Shown: positions 7,166 to 14,930 of the stretch, piece by piece
Layout: the number at the start of each line of letters is the position of its first letter
Position numbering within the stretch: the stretch's first letter is position 1
Origin: a virus
Reading direction: 5' to 3' (one strand)
IMG/VR virus record: IMGVR_UViG_3300029309_000231
Coordinates: 1-22,526 of that record
Length of the DNA: 22,526 bases
Notes under the pieces: generated by a model
Told to the model about the DNA's origin: nothing
Databases searched by the model: none
Seen by the model: only the letters and a program-made list of their open reading frames with translations
Translations under genes and position numbers: made by a program

Positions 7166-7772
7166 GCTTCATGGAGAACTTGCTGAGTTTGTTGGTCATA
7201 AAGAACTTAAAGCAGTTATAAATAATACTGCTGATGCAATAAAATTTTTAGTTTCTAATTTTCCAAAATTAGAATCTTATATGGCTCATAAATATTATCA
7301 AATAATAGTTGATGATTATGATATAGGTGAGGATGATATTCACAATCCAATAGGTCGAGCAGATATTAATATTATTCCTATAATTACTGGAGAAGGCGGT
7401 GGTCGTACAGGAAATCGAATTTTGTTAGGTGCTGCTTTAATTGGTGCTTCTTTTCTTTTTCCAGGTGCTGGAATGTTTGGTCATACCAGTTTATTTCAAG
7501 CAGAAGCAGGGAAAGGTTTATTAACTGGTCTTGGTACTGTAATTAGTGGTATTGGTGCAAATTTAGTTCTTTCAGGTGTAAATGAAATGTTATTCCCTCT
7601 TCCAAAACCTGAAGAGCATTCTAATGATCAAGACCCAAGGATATCCTTTAGTTTTTCTGGAATACAAAATACTAGCCGAGCAGGAACTAGCCATCCCATA
7701 GTTTATGGTGAAGTGATAGTTGGATCTGTTGTTATTTCAGCCAATGTTGACACAAATCAGGTGGTAGCATGA
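7149..7772 (+). CDS. Tail assembly protein I-like
   Basis: A 207-residue homologue of lambda gpI. The N-terminal 85 residues form a ubiquitin-like beta-grasp (LRTVKLHGELAEFVGHKEL, then a helix with IKFLVSNFPKLE, then strands ending INIIPIITGEGGG). A Gly/Ala-rich hydrophobic middle follows (LLGAALIGASFLFPGAGMFG and LLTGLGTVISGIGANLVLSG, about 92-145), which could behave as a membrane-active or oligomerising segment. The C-terminal ISFSFSGIQNTSRAGTSHPIVYGEV block is strongly conserved among I proteins. It helps assemble the tip with K, L and J and is not always in the finished virion. It is translationally coupled to K (17-base overlap) and J (ATGA overlap). Confidence 0.88.
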   Translation: MLRTVKLHGELAEFVGHKELKAVINNTADAIKFLVSNFPKLESYMAHKYYQIIVDDYDIGEDDIHNPIGRADINIIPIITGEGGGRTGNRILLGAALIGASFLFPGAGMFGHTSLFQAEAGKGLLTGLGTVISGIGANLVLSGVNEMLFPLPKPEEHSNDQDPRISFSFSGIQNTSRAGTSHPIVYGEVIVGSVVISANVDTNQVVA

Positions 7773-10700
7773 CAAATAATAAAAAGATTATTAGAGGATC
7801 AGGTGGGCCACCTCCTCCCCCACCTCCTCCTACACGTGCGCCAGACACCTTAAATAGTAGACAATTTGCATCTATTCAAGATTTGCTTTCAGAAGGTGAG
7901 ATTGAGGGTTTTGCTACTGCTTCTAAAGAGGGTCTAACTAAAGGAACAGTTGCATATACAAATGCAAGTCTTAAAGATGTTTTTTTAGACAACACACCTG
8001 TTTTAGCTAAAACTGCAAGTAATACAAATCCCCAAGAAGGAGATTTCAATTTTTCAAATGTACAATTAACCACAAGATTTGGTTCTTCAAATCAAGCTCA
8101 TGTTGCTGGTCAAGAACAATCTGTTCAATCTCTTGTAGGTTTTTCTTCTGCTCCATGTACTGTTGCAAATGGTGGTGTGTCAAGATCTTTACCAACAGGA
8201 AAAGATGCTGTAAAAATCACAGTTACATTTCCTCAATTACAAAAAACAACTGATAAAGGTGATTTATTAGGTTCTAGTGTTACTTTAAAAATTTCAAGAA
8301 AAGAAAATAGTGAAACAACATTTACTGAAAAAATAAGAGATACAATTACTGGACGAACTGGAGATTCTTATTCTAAAGAATATAGAGTTGAATTATCAAA
8401 TAATTATACCTCTGCTGAAATAAAAATTGAAAGAGTTACTGCTGATCAAGCAACAGGGTCTCGAACAATTGACGCTTTTAATGTTACTTTAATTCAACTT
8501 ATCATTGACGATAAGCAAACATATCCTGATAGTGCTTATACAAATCTAAGATTAGACTCAGAACAATTCAGCAATATTCCACAAAGATCATTTAGGATTC
8601 GTGGAGTAAAAGTTAAAATACCTGCAGAAAATAGCACTTTATCTACAACAGCTACTTATACTCAAGCAGCTTTAGTAGTTACTTTAAATAGTACAAATCA
8701 TAAATTAAAAACTGGCGATAAAATTATATTTACAAAAACATCAGGAGCAGGCGTTAATGGAACATTTCAAGTAGCAAGTGTTCCAAGTCTTAATAGTTTT
8801 ACTTTTATTTCAACAACATCTCAAACAGTATCTACATCAAACTGTACTTATAAGTTAAAACCTCATGTTGACTTACAAACAGGAAGAGTTAATTATCCAG
8901 AAGGTTTTATTTTTGATGGTACTATGACATCTGCTGAGTGGTGTTCATGTCCTTCTCTAATATTGTTAGACCTTTTAACAACAAAAAGGTATGGCTTTGG
9001 CGAACAAATAGCACCTGATCAAAGTACAGATGCAAAAAGATATGAAAATTTAGACTTATTTAGTTTTATCGCAGCTAGTAAATATTCAAATGAATTAGTA
9101 AATGACCCATTTGGGGGTAGAGAAGCAAGATTTAGTTGTAATGTAAATATTCAAGGATCAAGAGAAGCTTTTGATTTAATAAATGACTTAGCTGGAGTGA
9201 TGAGGTGTTTTCCTATATGGTCAGAAGGTTCAATAAATATAACTCAAGATAGACCTACAGATCCAAGTTATTTATTTAGTTTAGCGAATGTTACTGAGGG
9301 TGGTTTTACTTATGAGGGTAGTAGTTTAAAGCAAAGACATACCGTAATAAATGTTGCTTATTTTAATATGGATAGTAAAGAGATAGATTATGAGGTTGTA
9401 GAAGATACTGCTGCTATTGCTAAGCTAGGAATTTTGAAAAAAGATGTAAAAGCATTCGCTACAACTTCACGAGGCCAAGCTCAGAGACTTGGAAAAGCAA
9501 TACTTTTCAGCGAGCAACAGGAGTCTGAAGTCATTAGTTTTACTACATCAATAGAAGCTGGATGTATTGTCAGACCAGGTAATGTTATATCAGTTAATGA
9601 TCCTGTAAGACATGGGTTTAGAAGAAGTGGAAGAATAAAATCTGCAACAAGAGCAGAAATAACTGCAGACAGTACAAGTTCTTTAAGTAACTTTACAGGT
9701 TCAAATCAAAGAATAAGTGTAGTTCTACCAAATGGAAGTGTTGAAACAAGAGGAATTTTAGGAATTATCGGAAACGTAATAACTATGGATACATTTTTGT
9801 CTGCTGCTCCTAATCCAAATTCAATGTGGCTTGTTCAAAGTGATGCTGTGGGAGAGTCGGCTCAAACATTTAGAGTTATAAGTGTAGAAGAAAAAGATGG
9901 TATTAATTTTTCTATATCAGCATTAACTTTTATTAAAGAAAAATATGACAATATTGAAAATAATTTAACTTTACCACCAAGAAATGTATCTTTATTAAAT
10001 CAACCTGTTAGCCCACCATCAAATGTTCAGGCAACTGAAATAACGGTTGTAATAAATAATCTTGCAGTTCCAAAATTAATTATTTCTTGGGTTACTGTTA
10101 CAGGTGTCTCACAATATCTAGTTCAATATAGATTTAATAGTACTAACTGGGTAAATGAGATTGTTTTTAGACCTGATTTTGAAATATTTAATACTGAAGC
10201 TGGAACATATGAAATTAAAGTTTTTTCATTCAATGCCGCTTTAAAATTATCAGCAACATCTTCTAATGTAACATTTAATGCACTTGGTAAAACTGCACCT
10301 CCAAGTGATGTTCAAAATTTAACTATAGAACCAATAAATAATAAATTAATAAGACTTAGATGGGATCAATCAATTGATGCTGATGTAATTCATGGTGGAA
10401 AAGTTTTTGTAAGACATTCTAATAAAACAGATGGTTCTGGAACTTTTCAAAACTCTATTGATTTAATAGAAGCACTTGCAGGTAATACTACTGAATCAGT
10501 AGTTCCAAGTCTTGACGGAGAATACATTTTAAAATTTCGTGATGATCAAGGTAATTTTTGTTTGGGGGAAACTTCAGTAATTTTAGATCTTCCTGATTTA
10601 GTTGATAGTCAACAAATCTTATCTGATAGAGAAGATACAGATTCAACACCTTTTGGAGGAACAAAAACTAATTGTTCAGTAGTTTCTGGAGGATTACAGT

Positions 10701-11665
10701 TGACAGATCCTTCTGTAAATCCTAATGCAACCTATGATTTTGTATCTACTTTAGATCTTGGTGCTGTATTTTCTCTTGATTTAAAAAGAATTGTTCAAAG
10801 TATAGGTTTTGCTTTAGGTGGTCAAACAATTTCAGCAACTTACACTCAATCAGGCACAACAGTAACGATTACTAAAAACAATCATGGAAGATCTGTTGAG
10901 AATTATATAGATTTTAATGCAATTACTGGTAATTCAGTTAATGGAATCTTTGAAATTACAACCGTTACTACTAATACATTTACATTTACATCTAGCAGTT
11001 CACAAACTATTAGTTCTTCAAATTGCACTTTTGCATTTGTAAATACGATAGATGAATTAATACCTTCAGGAGAATTTTGGGATGATTATGCTCCTAATGG
11101 TAATTTTGATGGGCCTGCTGTTAATGATGTTAGTGCTGCTTTAAAAGTAAGAACTACACAAACAGATCCTTCAGCTTCTCCTTCATATAGTCAATTCAAC
11201 ACTTTTGCTAACGGAACATTTAAAGGTCGTGGTTTTCAATTTAGATTAGAATTAAAATCTGAAAATATTAGTCATAATATTTCAATTCAACAACTTGGTA
11301 TTCTTGCTTCTTTTGAATCAAGGACAGAAAGAAGTTATGTAAGTGGTACAGGAACATCAACAATACCTTTGTCTTCTGGTACAAATTCAAATGGTTTAGA
11401 TGTAACTTTTGGTAAACCATTTTTTGTCGGAACTTCTAATTTAGGAGGAGCAAATGCTTTTCCACCCTCAATAGGAGTAACAATTCAAAATGCTGCACTC
11501 GGAGAATATTTTGTTATTAAAACAGACTCTAATGGAAACTATACAAATGCAGCTGGCTCTAATATCAATGGTTTAGGATTTAATATTAAAATTTTAGATA
11601 GTTCTAATAATCCAGTAGATAAAAAATTTACTTTTCAAGCTGTTGGTTATGGTAAAGGGGTGTAG
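7769..11665 (+). CDS. Central tail tip attachment protein J-like
   Basis: A 1298-residue protein, close to lambda J in length. After a glycine/polyproline N terminus (GGPPPPPPPPTRAPDTL) come the family hallmarks: RQFASIQDLLSEGEIEGF, a VFLDNTPV segment, SFRIRGVKVKIP, LILLDLLTTKRYGFG (396-411), DLINDLAGVMRCFPIWSEG and the ISVEEKDGINFSISALTFIKEKYDNIE end of the tail-hub region. Two fibronectin-III-like domains follow at about 749-943 (PPSNVQ...; PPSDVQNL...). The C-terminal 350 residues are beta-rich and variable, and likely touch the receptor. Two related modules of about 68 residues are inserted at about 293-361 and 1021-1088. J forms the trimeric hub and tip that contacts the host and opens for DNA release. 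Confidence 0.93.
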   Translation: MTNNKKIIRGSGGPPPPPPPPTRAPDTLNSRQFASIQDLLSEGEIEGFATASKEGLTKGTVAYTNASLKDVFLDNTPVLAKTASNTNPQEGDFNFSNVQLTTRFGSSNQAHVAGQEQSVQSLVGFSSAPCTVANGGVSRSLPTGKDAVKITVTFPQLQKTTDKGDLLGSSVTLKISRKENSETTFTEKIRDTITGRTGDSYSKEYRVELSNNYTSAEIKIERVTADQATGSRTIDAFNVTLIQLIIDDKQTYPDSAYTNLRLDSEQFSNIPQRSFRIRGVKVKIPAENSTLSTTATYTQAALVVTLNSTNHKLKTGDKIIFTKTSGAGVNGTFQVASVPSLNSFTFISTTSQTVSTSNCTYKLKPHVDLQTGRVNYPEGFIFDGTMTSAEWCSCPSLILLDLLTTKRYGFGEQIAPDQSTDAKRYENLDLFSFIAASKYSNELVNDPFGGREARFSCNVNIQGSREAFDLINDLAGVMRCFPIWSEGSINITQDRPTDPSYLFSLANVTEGGFTYEGSSLKQRHTVINVAYFNMDSKEIDYEVVEDTAAIAKLGILKKDVKAFATTSRGQAQRLGKAILFSEQQESEVISFTTSIEAGCIVRPGNVISVNDPVRHGFRRSGRIKSATRAEITADSTSSLSNFTGSNQRISVVLPNGSVETRGILGIIGNVITMDTFLSAAPNPNSMWLVQSDAVGESAQTFRVISVEEKDGINFSISALTFIKEKYDNIENNLTLPPRNVSLLNQPVSPPSNVQATEITVVINNLAVPKLIISWVTVTGVSQYLVQYRFNSTNWVNEIVFRPDFEIFNTEAGTYEIKVFSFNAALKLSATSSNVTFNALGKTAPPSDVQNLTIEPINNKLIRLRWDQSIDADVIHGGKVFVRHSNKTDGSGTFQNSIDLIEALAGNTTESVVPSLDGEYILKFRDDQGNFCLGETSVILDLPDLVDSQQILSDREDTDSTPFGGTKTNCSVVSGGLQLTDPSVNPNATYDFVSTLDLGAVFSLDLKRIVQSIGFALGGQTISATYTQSGTTVTITKNNHGRSVENYIDFNAITGNSVNGIFEITTVTTNTFTFTSSSSQTISSSNCTFAFVNTIDELIPSGEFWDDYAPNGNFDGPAVNDVSAALKVRTTQTDPSASPSYSQFNTFANGTFKGRGFQFRLELKSENISHNISIQQLGILASFESRTERSYVSGTGTSTIPLSSGTNSNGLDVTFGKPFFVGTSNLGGANAFPPSIGVTIQNAALGEYFVIKTDSNGNYTNAAGSNINGLGFNIKILDSSNNPVDKKFTFQAVGYGKGV

Positions 11666-11687
11666 TATGGAGAAAAGTATTTAAGTA

Positions 11688-12824
11688 ATGTCTCAGGTCG
11701 GTAATAAAAATATAGATAATGCTTCTGGTCAAGTAGTCAGAATTGATATACAAAATACATTAAAAGCTGTAGCTTCAAATAATTTTGGTGCAAAAGCTAG
11801 TGCTGGAGAAATAGAACCTGCTGAATTTGTTGCTGATAACTCAACTACACCAAAAAAACTTCTTATAAGATCAACAAGTGGGGCTTCTGCTGCTGCTAGT
11901 GCAACTTTTTTTGAGGTTGGTAACTTAGATGAAGCAAACTTAGGTTTATTGCCAAAGGCAGGTGGCACTATGACAGGCCCACTTTTAGGTGATGATGGGT
12001 CGGCTGCTGCATCTCCAGCTTATGCTTTTGATGGAGATGCAGATACAGGAATGTTTCGTTCAGGTGCTAATACAATAGGATTTGCAACCGCAGGAAATAC
12101 AAGAGCCTTAATAAGTGATGCAGGCTTAGATATTACAAATGGATTACCTTTAAGATTACAAGATAATAGTGGATCTCCTTTTACTGCTTTAAAATCTGCT
12201 GCTTCTTTATCTAGTAATTTAACTTTCACATTACCTAGCACTATTGTTAATGGAGGGTTTTTACAAACAGATAATTCAGGTAATTTAAGTTTTTCTCTTG
12301 TAGCAGGTGTTCCAACTGGTTCTGTTTTTTGTATGGCGATAGCATCTGTCCCTTCAGGTTATTTAGAATGCAATGGAGCAGCAGTAAGCAGAACAACTTA
12401 TGCTGCATTATTTACCGTGATTGGGACTCAATATGGAACTGGTGATGGAGCTACTACATTTGGTCTACCTGATTTAAGAGGTGAATTTATAAGAGGTTTT
12501 GACAATAATAGAGGTGTGGATAGTGGTAGAAGTATAGGAAGTACACAAACTGCACAAAACCAAGCTCACGACCATGATGCTGATGCAACTGCTGTGTCAT
12601 CTGTTACTGATCCAGGCCACAAACATACTACTTTGGGTCATGGTACAGATGATGATGGAGGTGGAAGAGTTACTGGTAGTGGAGATGGAGGATCAAGTAA
12701 TAGTAGTATGAATAATAATTCTACAGGCATATCTGTTGCAACAAGCGTTTCTATTGATATTGACAATGAGGGTGGAGAATCAAGACCTCGTAACGTGGCT
12801 ATGATGTATATTATTAAAGTTTAA
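11688..12824 (+). CDS. Tail fibre with phage tail-collar domain and histidine-rich tip
   Basis: A 378-residue fibre. The N-terminal 90 residues are a simple linker. Residues 91-155 hold the common fibre segment AGGTMTGPLLG, then SPAYAFDGDADTGMFRSG and a GNTRALISDAGLDI turn. Residues about 207-271 are a tail-collar domain (GSVFCMAIASVPSGYLECNG, TTFGLPDLRGEFIRGFD). The tip region holds HDH (294-296) and HKH (311-313); HxH motifs in T4-type fibres bind metal along the trimer axis. The protein ends GGESRPRNVAMMYIIKV, the usual closing strand of collar-domain fibres. It should be a trimer attached to the tail tip and used for host recognition. It starts 22 bases after J. Confidence 0.88.
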   Translation: MSQVGNKNIDNASGQVVRIDIQNTLKAVASNNFGAKASAGEIEPAEFVADNSTTPKKLLIRSTSGASAAASATFFEVGNLDEANLGLLPKAGGTMTGPLLGDDGSAAASPAYAFDGDADTGMFRSGANTIGFATAGNTRALISDAGLDITNGLPLRLQDNSGSPFTALKSAASLSSNLTFTLPSTIVNGGFLQTDNSGNLSFSLVAGVPTGSVFCMAIASVPSGYLECNGAAVSRTTYAALFTVIGTQYGTGDGATTFGLPDLRGEFIRGFDNNRGVDSGRSIGSTQTAQNQAHDHDADATAVSSVTDPGHKHTTLGHGTDDDGGGRVTGSGDGGSSNSSMNNNSTGISVATSVSIDIDNEGGESRPRNVAMMYIIKV

Positions 12825-12826
12825 CT

Positions 12827-13168
12827 ATGGCTCAATCACCAATAAAAAGAGATTTTAAAATTAAAAGAAGGGCTGATTTTCCATTAAAATTAATTTTTAA
12901 AGATTCTAATAATACTAAAGTTAATCTTACAGGTTTTACTGTAGCTGCTGAGGTTTATGATGAGGGTAGAACAAAAAAATTTGCAGATTTTAGTGTTGTT
13001 TATACAGACAGAGCCAATGGTACAGTTGATTTAAAACTTGCAGATACAGATACAGTAAATTTTTATTTAGATAAGCTTAGTTATGATGTGAAACTAACAG
13101 ATCCTAGTGGGGTTCAAATGTATTATTTAGAAGGTACACTATTTATAAATGAAGGTTACACCGTATGA
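12827..13168 (+). CDS. Small beta-sandwich-like virion protein
   Basis: A 113-residue protein two bases after the fibre stop. It begins RDFKIKRRADFPLKLIFKD, then NLTGFTVAAEVYDEG, DFSVVYTDRANGTVDLKL and a last strand MYYLEGTLFINEGYTV. The pattern 'rGddf.l.l.~kds.g..idLTGyt..a.vr...' is shared with N-terminal baseplate/receptor-binding modules (BppU_N-like) and with many unnamed virion proteins. It probably acts as an adaptor between the fibres and the tail tip. It overlaps the next gene by ATGA (13165-13168). I do not recognise a specific named homologue. Confidence 0.65.
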   Translation: MAQSPIKRDFKIKRRADFPLKLIFKDSNNTKVNLTGFTVAAEVYDEGRTKKFADFSVVYTDRANGTVDLKLADTDTVNFYLDKLSYDVKLTDPSGVQMYYLEGTLFINEGYTV

Positions 13169-13365
13169 GTTCATCTAATCCTATTTCTATTGTTGAGGTA
13201 GTGGTAGCAGGTCCCCAAGGACCTACTGGATCTATCGCAGGTTTAACCTTTGATGTTTCAGGAAAAGTTGACAATTCGGTGCTGTACTATCACGCTGCAT
13301 CTGATACATTTAAAGCAGACAACACAACAACTAAATTAACACTTGTCGATGGAGGTAATTTCTGA
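13165..13365 (+). CDS. Mini structural protein with a collagen-like triplet stretch
   Basis: A 66-residue protein with ATGA overlap to the gene before and a one-base overlap (TGATGG) to the gene after. A hydrophobic strand (ISIVEVVVAG) is followed by a very short collagen-like GPQGPTG, then DVSGKVDNSVLYYHAASDTFKADN, which resembles the 'd.~vLvyda.t~~~k' segments of fibre shafts. Such mini proteins lie among fibre genes in marine phages, and collagen-like triplets are common in phage fibres. It could be a connector or a leftover N-terminal piece of a fibre. No function is known. Confidence 0.6.
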   Translation: MSSSNPISIVEVVVAGPQGPTGSIAGLTFDVSGKVDNSVLYYHAASDTFKADNTTTKLTLVDGGNF

Positions 13366-14903
13366 TGGCTAATACAATTAGAATAAAAAGATCTACTGGA
13401 TCATCAAACCCAACCTCTTTAGAAAATGCAGAGATAGCATTCAGAGAGGGCGATGAAGTATTAGTCATTGGTAAAGGGACAGGAGGATCGGGAGGATCTG
13501 CGACATCTATTGAGCCTATTGGAGGTAAGGGAGCATTTTTTGATAAGGCAACGGTACAAAATGCTAATAAAGTTTTAGCTGGTCCTGCATCAGGTAGTGA
13601 TGCTGCACCCGCATTTAGAGTTTTAACAGAGGCAGATATTCCTTCTTTAGCACATACAAAAATTTCAGATTTTGATACTGGTGTTCAAGCTAATAGATTA
13701 GATCAGATGGCAGCACCTACTGCTGCTGTTAGTGCTAACAGTCAAAAGATTACAAATTTAGCTACACCTACAAGTTCTGGTGATGCTGCAAGTAAACAAT
13801 ATGTTGACAATGTTAGTCAGGGATTAGATGTTAAAGATTCCGTGAAAGTAGCTTCTACCGCGAATGGAACATTATCTTCTGCTTTTGCTAATGGTCAGAC
13901 AGTAGATGGTATAACTTTGGCAACGAATGATCGAATATTACTTAAAGACCAGAGTACTCAGACCGAAAATGGTATATACACAGTCAATGCTTCTGGCGCT
14001 CCTACAAGGGCAGATGATTTCGCAAATGGAGCTACGGTAGCTGGTGCGTTTGCGTTCGTAGAACAGGGAACTGCTAATGCTGATTCAGGTTTTGTCGTAA
14101 CTTCAAACAAAGGATCAGATGTCGTAGGTACGAATAATATAGTTTTTGCACAGTTTTCTGGTAGTGGATCTGGAGTATCAGCAGGTGATGGATTAGATAA
14201 GTCTGGCTCAGTAATGAGTGTAGATTTAAAAGCCAATGGTGGACTTGTTATTGAGTCAACTGAAATAGCGATTGATCTTGCTGCAAGTTCTATTACAGGA
14301 ACATTAGGAATAGCAGATGGAGGAACAGGAGCTACATCTGCTTCTGCTGCTAGAACAGCTTTAGGTTTAGTTATTGGGACAAATGTTCAAGCTTTTGACG
14401 CACAATTAACTGATATAGCAGCTTTAAGTCCAACGGATAGTAATTTTATTGTTGGTAATGGTTCAAATTTTGTTCTTGAGTCTGGTTCTACTGCAAGAGC
14501 AAGTTTAGGACTTGCCATAGGGAGTCAGGTTCAAGCTTATGACGCTGATTTAGATAATTTATCAGGTTGTCAATCAGGCGGTTCTGCTGCTTTAGCTGCC
14601 TTAACTGAGGCTGAAATACAAATATTAGATGGAGCAACTGTTACAACTGCTGAACTGAATATACTTGATGGTGTAACTTCAACTGCAACTGAATTAAATA
14701 TTTTAGATGGAGTGACTTCTACAACTGCTGAATTAAATTTATTAGATGGAGCGACATCTGCAACATCAACCACTTTAGCAGCAGCAGATCGTATCATTGT
14801 TAATGACAATGGAACTATGAAACAAGTTGCTTTTACTGACTTAGTAACATTTCTTGAAAATGGTGCTGTTTCTGGTTTAGATATAGATGGCGGTAGCTAT
14901 TAA
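13365..14903 (+). CDS. Tail fibre with Mtd_N-like anchor and 13-residue repeats
   Basis: A 512-residue fibre. Residues about 4-40 (IRIKRSTGSSNPTSLENAEIAFREGDEVLVIG) match the N-terminal anchor of the Mtd_N type ('ikRgt...p.sL..GElay......iG'). Residues about 115-145 contain the phage-fibre stretch NSQKITNLATPTSSGDAASKQYVDN. Next comes GQTVDGITLATNDRILLKDQS...ENGIYTVNASG, a beta domain seen in many marine phage fibres. TARASLGLAIGSQVQAYDADLDNL follows the common fibre formula, and four 13-residue repeats around TTAELNILDGVTS lie at 14604-14759. The C-terminal ending GLDIDGGSY is short. It probably forms a long trimeric shaft. Which receptor it binds cannot be read from the sequence. Confidence 0.82.
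   Translation: MANTIRIKRSTGSSNPTSLENAEIAFREGDEVLVIGKGTGGSGGSATSIEPIGGKGAFFDKATVQNANKVLAGPASGSDAAPAFRVLTEADIPSLAHTKISDFDTGVQANRLDQMAAPTAAVSANSQKITNLATPTSSGDAASKQYVDNVSQGLDVKDSVKVASTANGTLSSAFANGQTVDGITLATNDRILLKDQSTQTENGIYTVNASGAPTRADDFANGATVAGAFAFVEQGTANADSGFVVTSNKGSDVVGTNNIVFAQFSGSGSGVSAGDGLDKSGSVMSVDLKANGGLVIESTEIAIDLAASSITGTLGIADGGTGATSASAARTALGLVIGTNVQAFDAQLTDIAALSPTDSNFIVGNGSNFVLESGSTARASLGLAIGSQVQAYDADLDNLSGCQSGGSAALAALTEAEIQILDGATVTTAELNILDGVTSTATELNILDGVTSTTAELNLLDGATSATSTTLAAADRIIVNDNGTMKQVAFTDLVTFLENGAVSGLDIDGGSY
14604..14759 (+). repeat. Four tandem 39-bp repeats in the fibre gene (13-residue LDG repeat)
   Basis: The four units begin at 14604, 14643, 14682 and 14721, each 39 bases long. 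They encode variants of T-T-A-E-L-N-I-L-D-G-V-T-S. The first unit is the most divergent (EIQILDGATV) and the later ones are closer. Units keep reading frame exactly, so this is a protein-level repeat, building a beta-helical or coiled shaft, not a CRISPR or an attachment site. Confidence 0.85.
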
Positions 14904-14930
14904 GCCATTAAACTATAGGAGCTTTTAAAA

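Noticed and set aside
14604-14759. Tandem repeats that could suggest a CRISPR or tandem-repeat locus
   Set aside because: The units keep the reading frame exactly, have no unique spacers, and encode a 13-residue fibre repeat.
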